Origin: Membranipora membranacea
Lineage: Eukaryota; Bryozoa; Gymnolaemata; Cheilostomatida; Membraniporidae
Assembly: GCA_914767715.1 (NCBI GenBank)
Contig: OU612067.1
Coordinates: 21,550,162-21,614,161 of the forward strand
Reading direction: 5' to 3'
DNA length: 64,000 nucleotides
The notes under the pieces were generated by a model, which was not told the origin of the DNA, did not search any database, and was given only the letters and a program-made list of their open reading frames with translations. The stretch's first letter is position 1. Each line of letters begins with the position of its first letter. A program made the translations under genes and the position numbers. This document shows positions 29,801 to 41,800 of this stretch, piece by piece.

Positions 29801-32800
29801 TCACGGATGTTGATATAGGGAAGAAACACTAGACCCAGACAAGATTACTATCTATTTATAAATGCGTGTACATTATCACACAGTCAAAACATACTGACCT
29901 TTACGCAACTCTATACGTGTGCAGCATCATTTACCACTGAAGGTGTCTCAATTGATCAGTCAGGGGCTGAAAGCCTAAACTGGGAGTTCGTTCCATGAAC
30001 GTTTTATGCCTGAACCGAAACCAACCAGACCGCATTCACTAAACCAGTATTGATAAATAATCAATATGTTTCAGAAAATTGTTGTTGATGCAGAGGAGGC
30101 AGTGCCAGCTGCTGATGTAGAAGATATGGAAGCTGATGAGAAAGAGTTGATAGAAATCTTTGACGCAACGACGCAGAAGAAAGATAATAGGTGTAAGTGT
30201 CAAATGGTTCTGACGAGCTCTGATGAGCTTGATAATTATCATTGCGTTTAGCTCGATTTCTCTAACCGACAAAAGTACAATACACTGCGTTTGGATTCGA
30301 TCGCTACTTTTCCCTGCATTGTAAATATTGATCTACTTATCTCACAGCACTAAGTGCTCATGCTGTTTTAGCTGAAGCTGCAATCCCGATCCTATCAGAC
30401 GCTTGTCTGGCTAAATGCGTGAACACTTATACTTTGTTCAACTTGGTTCCCCCCACGTCATCTCAACCCCACTTTACACAGCGTTGGGACAACCGATTTG
30501 GCTAAATGTGTGAACACTTTTCACTTTGTACAACCTACCCCCCTCCCTCCCTTCTCCAGCTTAGCCCCACGTAACACACAATAATACTATAATGGTAGTC
30601 TGTGTAAGCCTGTGTATGAGAAATTTCTGCTAATAGCAGCCGATTACAGAAGCTAGATAAAAGGTCTACGCAACTGTGAAACTCTGTGATATGTTTCTTC
30701 CCTACTGTACAATGCTAAGATTTGTTGTTAAGGTAGTGTGAAACAGGCTTAAAGTGTTGTTTTGACTACATAATGCTGCAGAAACACATGTCACAGCTTA
30801 TCGATCTGACCTATTGATGAATTTCGTATGTGATGTCCAGTTCTTAGTCTGGTGCTGTTTCCAACATATTATCTAACCATAAAACTAATGACCAAAAGGC
30901 CTGGCACCTAGCTGCGACATTGTCAAAGCTAACGAACATGTGGGCCTCATCACCACTTGACTCTCATTTATCTTAAATTTCCTAAATCTTAACTTGTTAG
31001 ATGGAAACAAACAAAACAAAAGAGGAATTAAAGCCAGACAACAGCGGAGATCGAGCTGTGTATACCTTGCTTAATCTTAGTTTGTTTGTTCAGACTTTGT
31101 CTCGATTATCTTGTTAGATGTCGGTGAAATGAATTGTCAGGACTTTGAGAAAGATGATGACAGTAACGGCCATATCGACTATATTGTTGCAACTGCTGTA
31201 AGTTAGTCTGTTTGTCAATGCTATTATCGATAGGTTGGGGCTACATTTATTTAGCTGATGACTATTTAATAGATGTCACAGCCAGCAAGAGTGACTATAT
31301 TTCTTGCAAGGCTTAAGCGGTGAATGCCTGCAGAAACTTTTTATATAATTACAATGAGGGAGGGGATCTGGTGTAGTATGTTACCTGGTTACAGATTGTT
31401 TTATTCTGGATGCCACCTGGCATCTCTGGTATGGTGTTAAGTGGCTGAATGCAATTAGTTCAGCGTTAATAACGCATATTACGTTTTCTGTGCTGAAATA
31501 TGTTTCATACAAGGAATCAGTATAAGGTTGAAGATAGGGATCCATGTGTTGTTGTTGTGTAACAATTTGAAGCAAAATGTTCTCAAATCCAACAAAATGG
31601 CAAGACAAGTTTGTTTGGATAAACGGCACCCTAATGACTCTATCTGCACGCCAATAGGACTGAAATGTTATTCCATCTGCCCTATCCGTAATAAGAAGAC
31701 ACATTGAACTAAACACTTCCAACCTCGCACGGAGTATCCCAACTAATTTATTAGAAAGATTTCCGAAGTCAGTGGGAAACATCAACTTGAAAGCCGTTCA
31801 AACAACTGTCATATACTTTTACTGCAAGGCATATCTGCATTTATTGCTCACTAAAATCATAATATCATATAAGCTTCTAGTGACTTAAAAAGATTTTCAT
31901 GAGAGGATCGAAAAATGAAAATATATGTTGAGAATGAAGTGTGGCGGTGAAATTACTGGGCAGTAAAAATGAGAGAGCTGAGTATGACCAACAAACCTCA
32001 CTACTGAATTATGAACTCAAAAAGATAAATCCTGAGCGAATGAAGAAGCATTTTTAAATGTTTTCTTTTCTTGAAAATGAAATGGAATAGAAATTGACTA
32101 GTGTGGCTCTGTCGAACAGCTCAGTTTTTTGCTGCTGCTGCTGCTGCTACCTTTCCTTGCAAAAAGATTCCTGAGTTTAGTTAATCGTCCTGGCGCAGTT
32201 CTGCCTCTTCCTACTACATCAACATCTTCTAGGACTGACTTTTTTCGCTGCTGCTGCGATGAAGGCTTTTCAATTGCTCTGATATCCAACTCATTCCTGA
32301 TTCTTTGAGTTAACTGTATGCTAAAATCATCTGCAATATCATCGATCAGTTCAAGGGAGTAGTTCATCTCCGTGCATTTGATATCCAGATAGACGAGATC
32401 CGTGGCTCTCGCTCCCGATTTACCTATTCCTACAAAGATTGTTTTCATGTTTGGTTCTATGCTGTCCACCCACGACTTGGTTTCTTGAGCACCGTTGAAG
32501 GACTCATAACTTTGGCAGTAGAATGGGATCATACAAATATCTGTAGAATTCATTCGACGTTGAGATGCTGGATTGGTTTCTTTCAGCTGGTTATAGTTGA
32601 GTATACAACCGCTAGACAAATAGTTGCTGAACACAGAGTCAATGTCTTGCTCATACATCGCATCGAGCTGCTCTATGAATCTTTTACCGGAATTTTTGGT
32701 GATGTTTGTTGTGATTATTCCGACACTTCTCTCGTCGTCACTGATCCTTGGAGATGCAGTGGAGGGCGTTGGGACGTTTGGCTCAACAGTAGTGAACTTT

Positions 32801-35800
32801 CTAATGTGCCTGAAATAGAAAAACATATTTGGTAAAAACAATTATATTCTGTTGTTTGATTAAACTATCAAGTGGTTGATCAAAATCAGGGGGTTAAGCC
32901 ACACGCCACATCCAAAAAAAAATCATGTTCTGATTTTTTTTTATGCACGACATCCCCCGGTCAACCCCCTCTCAGCTAGCAATAGTGTTTTTTATTCGAA
33001 CTATTCTAAAGTCTTCTCGGATTTTCTTGGTATGTTTCAACTCATGAATTCAATAAAAATTTGACCGATCAAGTTAGAAAAGCAAACCAGCCATTGAGTG
33101 AACAGATACAATTCTCTCCTGTTTTTGTGTGTCTGAGACATATTCCCATCGAGCCTACCTGTTTTTATTTCTTGCTGGAGATCTTCTAGTCCAGTCAGTG
33201 TTACAGACTGAGTGATGTCGCACCGGCTGCATCATGCTTGGAGACTTTACTGATATCATGTGTATACTTGTTATGTTTCTGGACAGCTGTGCTAGTCAGA
33301 AGGCTGTTGTTGTGAATGTGATGTTTGTGGTAGACGAGTGAGGCATATATATATATAGATAGCTATCTCACAACGTCAGAAGTGTGAAAACGCATGAAAC
33401 TGTTAATCGCGAGAACACAGTTATGATAATGGTTGTGCTATCTGCGTGCCGTCAACGAGACTTGTGCGCATGGCAACAAGCAGTCAAATAACTGATGCTG
33501 ACTTTGGAGGAATGGATAATTTTAGATCTCACCTTGATATGAGTTACCAACTCTGAAACATTTCCTTGTAAATGATGCTATTGACATTGTAAATTAAGAA
33601 TTAATTGAATTAAATGCTACAATATAAGGCATAGCGTGGGCAGATTTTAAACTAGGCATGCTGGAAACCGGTGATGGCTGAGACCAGTTACTGCAGCTAC
33701 AGTGTTGCAGCAATGTGCAGCCAGGTAGATGCTGTCAGTTGCAGATGGCTAGGAGTAATGACTTTTCCGAACCATGGTATTTATGACAAGGTGTGGTTTC
33801 CATAACAGAACAGGGTTCATAACCATGTATAGTCTGCAACTGGATTTCTTATTTTGAAAATTCATTATCGATAAATTTGTCACTGTTGACAGATGTTCAT
33901 TGGATGGAAGCTTTGGATAAGAATGATGATGTGTTTTGGCAATGATGACAAATAAACTTATTCTAAGGCTGTCTATAAGTCGTAAGCATCATAGTCAGCA
34001 ACTGGATTTCTTATTATGAAAACTCATCGAATTTAAAGGATAAATTTGTCACCATTGCTAGATAATCCGTGGATGGAAGCTTTGGCTTAAAATGATGGTC
34101 ACTCAGCGACCACAATAATAAAATGTGCGATTTTTAAGCAATGGTTACAAATGAACTCATATAAGTCTGTCAATTAGTCATAGACATCATAGCATGCGAC
34201 TGGATTTCTTATTTTGAAGACCTGGTCACTTGAAGCTGACAATCCAGTCATCATGTTCTACATATGCCATGATGGCCCTGTCGGTTGGGTCAGGGAGATC
34301 AACTAATCAGGCCAGTTCTACCCACTTCACCTATTTCAAAATATAATGTGACTAGGTTAGTCATGTAAAAACTGTGTTATTTTTATGCTTATAACTTTTA
34401 CTGGTACCCGTTTAGTTTGAGCCCTTTTAACTCTTTTGTATCCTATCCCCGAGCCCTGTTCTCTATGGTGCAATGATCATGATCAATCATGGAGACCAGC
34501 CAGACCAGACAAAAAGTGTAGATATTACTCGATATAATATTCTTCTCCGTTACTCTCTACACGCTTAGAAACTGGCCTATTGATACTTTGTCAAGGAGCA
34601 CTAGGAGTTTGATTCATGATAGATTTTACCCTGTGTAGGTGTTGTAGTTTATGTCACCTTTCTCTTTGTAACAAGAAGCCTCACTCTGATCATAAACAGC
34701 CATTAAGCAGCACTTTCACAGCTTTTCCACACATCTCAAAATTTTTTAAGAGAAAATTCATTCTTCACTGGAGAGAACTCAATCTGAGACCAACAGTTTC
34801 TTACTTAAGAACACCCAACAGCGGAGAGGTGTACACCTGAAGGTGCTGGGGGCTGGCACAATCCACCTTGAAACCTCCCACAGTTGGACTCGAACAAACA
34901 ACTCCTACGGCACCAGTGAATAGCAAGCGCGCTAACTGATTGAGCCATCTTGCCATCCCCAAAAAAAGAAAGTGTTGTTTGGGCCATTTAGAATGCTCAC
35001 TATTCACTACACAAAGTTGTGGCCTCTCATCCCACAGCACAGTCCATTCCACCATCGCCACCCTATGCAAAACAGCATAGGTGTTAGGGTTATTGGCCTT
35101 ACATGGCCCATTTCTATTAAAGATAATCAATAAAACACTGGAAGTTCAGTCAAGCTACCCTCTACAGAAAGTTAAAACTTGATTCTCACCCATAAGATTT
35201 TGCCATGAGAAGGGTTTCAAGAGTGGGCTGCATTTCGAAACAAAATTAAGGGTAGGGCAATTTACAGCTTTGAATTTAGCTTGATTCACACAACTCCTGA
35301 AATATTTCTTCGCAGTTACTGACATCGATGTTAAAGACTTCACATAGATGAATGTTTGTTACAGTAACAAGAGGTCATAGGAGATTTAAATCGGGAAAAA
35401 AATCCAAAGCTCTTTCATGGGAAAAATACTCCCCTCCAGGGAGTGTAATTCCAATACTTTACTAGCATAAATTTGGAAATGATCGCACACCGTCACGTAT
35501 GTGATTGACTGATTTATACAGGCCACCAATAAATTAGTTTTAGCATGTCGCGTTCAGCACAATAATGGTAATAATAATAATAATGATAATAATTATGAAT
35601 AATATACTCTCATAAATAGCGCAGTTTGGTAGTGCGTATAGACTTAATATATAGTATATTATATATAACATACAGTATATTATATATAGTATATTATGTC
35701 TATGGTAGCGCATCAGGTTACGGCTGTGAAAGCAGCGATGCAATCTTCAATCAGGTCACGAAGCTGGATGCAATTTAGCAGCACACCACAGTTTGATCCA

Positions 35801-38800
35801 AGAATTTCATTGTCGATTTAATACTAGTATCATGAGAAGATAACCCCTGAATCAAAAAACTTCCAACCACCTCAGAAGTTACTTTTACAGCATAGTGAAA
35901 CCTGTTGTTAGTTTCATTTGTGAGGTCAGAATGTATTCTTGTACACAGCATGACCATGAATAGTTGGGTAACAAGTTTTCATGAATAGCGGATTCAAAAT
36001 TTTGAGTTCGGTGCCTAGTAAACATGAGTGACTTGAGCCACATTTGCTATTATCATTGTCTCAAGTACAATAAAATCAGGAATTTTCCCATTTCACAAAC
36101 CACTTACCCTAAGGATGAACCAACTATCATCCAGAGAAAGAAATTACGCATCTAGGTTCTAGATCTTGTTGACTTTTTTTGTTAGTCATGCAAGTTTGAT
36201 AACCCTTAGCTGCAAAAGCAACCTTGGTTTGAGTTCTATGGGCCCCTGTACCGGTACTCGGATAATACAGTTCTTGTTGTGTTATCGCCAATTGAAGTCA
36301 AGACAAAACACTCCCTATTGTGCTTGAGTTTTGACCTCCTAACATTTCCAGATTGGGCAGTTGGATCATTATCCGTCTCCGCCATTGATATCAATTTATG
36401 GATCAGTGATCAAGTACATAGCATGGCTATATGTGGAGATATGCCATCAGTACAAAGCAATGTGTCAGGATCTAAATAAAGCCGTAAATCTGGCGGCTTT
36501 TACCTTATGCATTGATTGACCCGTAACAGCCTTCAAAAACTCAGGCAATCTGCTTGACAAAAGTTTACAAGTGTCAGCTATTCTAGATTCTGAACTTGTG
36601 GACCATGCAGAAATTGCCATACGCTTGCTCAGGGTCAGATATGTACCCCACATCCATATAATATACATCAGTGGTCTCCGCATAGGTTCTGTTGTAACAA
36701 GTGAAATTGTCTTTTCATGACATATGATGATTAAGGCTTTTAACTAAAAGCAAATCTCAGGATCACGAAGTTTGTATTATTAGCAATATTTGCCTGATGA
36801 AACCTTTTGCAAGAAGTTACAGGTGACTGTAACTCCTTGGTCATGACAAACCTTGCCACGACCTTGTTGGTCAACATTGTTAAGATTATGCGTTTCTCTT
36901 ATAGAACTTGCGAGCCGAGATGTATGGTATAGCAGGTAGTGATCGTTACAGCATTAAAAGAGTAGCAGGAAAAATAATCCCCGCTATTGCTACCACTACA
37001 GCTGCTGTAGCAGGACTGGTGAGTTCTCACAATACTGACATCTTGATCTTTATTTATGGAGTTGCCTGCCCTCATGTTTGCAGGGAAAACTCCCTTCCTG
37101 TATTCATAATTACAAAAACCTCAAACCTTTTATCGCCAATTCAATTTTTGCATAAACATTATTATAAAATCAAAATCAAAATTTACTGTTGCAATGATAG
37201 TCTTATGCCAGTGTGTCAGACTATTAGATATAGAAAAGGAAACCCCGACTTTATTTAATGATCAACTCATGGTTCCATGTGATTTTTCAGTGATAGTTAT
37301 GTTTGTTATACATTGAATTTCATTGCGTCATTACGCCCTTTCATAGTTCCCCGTGTTTTGGGTGACAGCGGCTAAAATTGTCTGTGTTTCTCAAACAAAA
37401 TTCATATCCGGTAAGATAAATACCAATATTCCCAGCCATGCTTCTAAGATAAGGAATTGTAGACATCAGTAAATCTAGTTTTGGGTCATGGTTCTGAAAC
37501 TTGGTGTGGAGTTTTCCAGCTTAAGGTCTAAACCTCGAGTGGGTCTACGCCTCTTGAAAATTTGATAATGACACTGGTGTCAAAACAGGAAGTTCCGAAA
37601 CATGAATGTATCTTCCAAGTTTAAAATCATCGGTTATACCTCAATTATATGATTGCATTTTATCACGATATCAACACCTTCGGGTAGGAATGTCAGGAAT
37701 AAAAGCTTAAATTAAAAGACTCATTGTAATTTGATATGATTTAATCACCTAGGATTGCTCAACTGCCTAAATCACTCACCAATTCCTAAATATAGATTGT
37801 ATGTTTGTCATTTTGTGGTTAGAACCGGTTAAAAGTGACTGTTTTCCACTACCAAAACTTAGGCATCTGTCACAAGATTATTACAACTGTGTGACGAGTT
37901 CGAGAATTCTGGTAGTCAGAGTTGAACACTTTACATTTATAACATACAGCTTGTCTTCCAGAGCAGAGAAATAGCACTTTTAGAATTATATCTGATTTTA
38001 TTTGTCTAGTATAAACATTCACTAAACAACATCACTGATTAACTGTCTTGAGTATAATGTTTTGTATCTTGATGCTCTCACTATTTATATGATGCAAAAA
38101 CATAGCTGATGGAATGATGATAAACATACAAAAACAAAGCTGATGAAATGATGATGAAATCCCAGCTGTTTAGCTATTTGGCTATTTGGTTAGCACAAGT
38201 CATCTTTGTCACTGCACAAAATTTGTGACAGCATCGCACAGAATAACCGTGATGAGCGTGAGACTAAATTTGGAAAGTTCCTCCACTGTTATGCAAGGAT
38301 ACAGGAATATATTTCCTCAATCAAAAATATACATATGTGAACTTTGGCCATCTTTACACTGCTCCTGAGAGTTCTTTTTGCAATAAGTATTATATAGAAA
38401 TTATATATTATATTAGATTAGATGTTGATTAACTATGTTTGTTCACAACTAGCTTTTCATGTTGGGTCTCCGTTTTAGCGATGTTTTATTTGTTCCATAA
38501 TAAAGATTTGATTCATTTTTGGACCCGAAAATATTCAAATTGCTTTTCTCTTTGGCTGTAAAGTGCTACAAACAATTTTATTAGGAGGTTTCCCTTTTTT
38601 TATCAAGGAATGAAGGCTTGATGGATATTATTTGTTACAATTATTCATAATTATTATTTGGTATTGGGTATTTGTTAATGTACTGCACTAGCCCATGTTC
38701 GGTTTATCAAAAACACTGTGTCTTGACCCTGATGATAAGCCCTGGGCCAGTGTCCGACACCAGTATATACACCATCCGTACATGTTAGTCCCTGAGAGGC

Positions 38801-41800
38801 AGTCATCACATCATAGACATTCGAGTTGACTGAAGGACAATTTTTTTGGCAAGGCGCATACTGCAAAACGCAGAAAACCTTTTTTTCCTTGATGGTGCTA
38901 CAAAATTTTTATGATATTCAATTTTTTACCAGAGCTTGCCAACTGTTTTATTTAATACCCCGGGTATTTCAACAGTGGATTATAAATAAATCTGTAAATC
39001 TGTAAATCAGATTTCAGGGAACTCATTTTGTGATCAACAAAACAATATCGTCATCTAACATCTCTTTCCGTACGTTATATTCCAGGTGACCATAGAGCTG
39101 TTCAAGCTTGTAAGAAAGGCACCACTAGAGGAATATAAGAATTCATTCCTCAGTCTAGCTCTACCTGCTATCGTTCTCTCAGAGCCAGGTCCTGCTAAAG
39201 TTACCAAAATCAGGTCAGTACAGTCAGCATATACCTCTACCCTAAACTACTCCTTAGCAGTTATAGGAGAAGGTCTTAAAAATCACAATTTGCACAAATT
39301 TATATTTGAAACCATGAACTCAACAGTTCTTGGCCAGGTTTATTTTTTTAATTTAGTTCCATCCATCAGCATTCAGCATATACCTTTTTCTTTATAAATA
39401 GATTTTTGAAAAACGAAAATTTGGTCCAATATATTTTTAAAATTCAAGAATTCTTGGTCACGTTTGCTATGAATGTTAACTCCACGAATTTAATATCATC
39501 CTGTAGGGTATACCATTGTAACGAACTCTACACAATGAAAAATATCATGGGCTTATCATCTTGGCAAGTTACTCTTTCGTAACGATTTCTCTCTTGAGAT
39601 ACGACTGATCCGAACTAGGGGTCTTACAATAGACAGTTTTCTGAGCTCTTCTTTATGCCTCAATTCGGAGTTGTCTTCTCTCCCGTTTGGTACTTTTAAC
39701 CCATGCCGCATAGGAAAAACCTGCTGAAAGAGGGTTATCTTGAAAACAGCTTATGTTAGGATAAAAATGATTTTTGATTCAGAGTCTGCACCATTGAAAA
39801 CACTGTGATACAGGGTTTCCGAATCATTGGAGGCTTGAATGTTGATCAATCTTACTTTTAGTAACGAAACTCATGAGAAATTCTGCCAAATTGTCGGCAA
39901 AACAGGCAGAAAATGCTATAATTGACTATCCAAATTCTAAAATTATTTCACAAACTATGTCCACATGAGTTTTCAATGTTGCAGATTCTGAATCAAAAAT
40001 AATTTTCATCCTGCTATAAGCGGTTTTCAAGATAACCCTCTTTTCAGCACGTTTTTCTATGCGGCGTGGGTTAAAAGTACCAAACTGGAGAGAGGACAAC
40101 TCAGAATTGAGGCCTAAATCGGAGCCCAGAAAACTGTCTATTATAAACAGCCAAAAACACCATCTGATCGCTCACTCATTGATGGAAATATATACATTTT
40201 GAGTGAGCGATTTGGGAAACATTTTGTCTAAGTGGAAGACCAAGTACGTGATAATTTTGAGCAACGTGATAGTGATAATTTCCTTTAAAAGGCATTGCTC
40301 AAACTAACCTAAAGACCCCTGACTCTCATTAGGTCCTTCATGGTGGGTTAGCCAGGCAGCCAAGTTATGCAGAAATTGGATAGTTGGATAAACCAGAAAA
40401 ATTGCTATGTATTGTTTCTGATAGTGATAATTCCCTTTAAAAAGCATCGCTCATACTAATAGTAATTGAAAGACCCGATGATTATATTAACCCTATGTGA
40501 CATCGATCCACCCACACGTCTGCATATTCTCATGTCTTCTTCTTCTGCTGTTTGTAGGGAAGGACTAGAGTTTACACTCTGGGACAAAGTCTCTGTCCAG
40601 GGTACTACTAGTATGACGATGGGTGACTTCATATCACATGTTTCAGTAAGATTGAAAAAGAACTTATTCCATTTTGCTATTAGGTCACAACTCAAATGAT
40701 GATAGCCTCCAACCTACTGATTGTAAAGACTAACATAGTTGTGTCTGAACATGAGGTTCATAGTAAAGCTTGCAAAAAACTTTTTTTTTATTCAATCAAG
40801 CTTATCAATAAAGAAGTCCATTATTGGTGGTAAATATGTTTTAAATGACCTCAAGCCACCCATAAATTCAACTGACAAGTCTTTCACAAAGTTTTGGACA
40901 AAAAGCTTACTATTTTCGGGAAGAAATGTTTTCTGTTCTGTGTAGGCGTAGTTTAAATTTATGGCTAACTAATGATTACTTTTTGCAATACCTCACATTA
41001 GCCTTGTAAAAATAGATGCAAGCTTACTTTAAGTCACCTTTAAACTAGCTAAATTAAACTGATTTATATTTACACCTGCTAGGGTATGTGATAGGACTCA
41101 TTTGTTCCCAATAATCTACAATAACTAGAAGTTATCGTTGTGGGCTGAGGTGATATATCACTCTGTCTATATGACTTTATATATTGTTGCAGGTATTGAT
41201 GAAGGGGTTAGAGGTCGATATGGTCTTACAAGGGCCAAAGATTATATACTCAGCTCTACTGCCAACCCATAGGAAGAAAATTAAGGAACGGTAAGGATTC
41301 GCTGAGAACTCAACTAATTAAACTCCAGATATACGTACAACAATATTCATTTCATATGTATATAAATACAGTGCAGTTCATTTAATTCAAACCTCTAGGG
41401 GCCACAAAAATTTGTCCTTATTGAGCAGAGTCTGAATTAAGCTTACACTGTATACATATGAACATACATAATTACTTTTGTATGTATGTATGTACATACT
41501 TTTGTATGTACGTATATACAATTACACATACATATAAGCCATGACTGGACTGCAAATGGTGATAAGTGGTCTTATCTGGTATAGTTGCAGGACATTGGTT
41601 AGAATGTCGCATCCAAAGTACCCAGCACCCTCTAAGTGCTTTGTGCGTTGAAAAGTCTGACACGGCTACATGACGTTGTAAATAAAATAATTTTGTCAGT
41701 TTTGAAGAGGCCTGACCTTGTGAATGTGAAAGCTGTTGGGATATTAACGTCATCAGGGCATCGGCTAAGTGCTTTGTCCGTGGAAGAGTCTGTATTGTTG

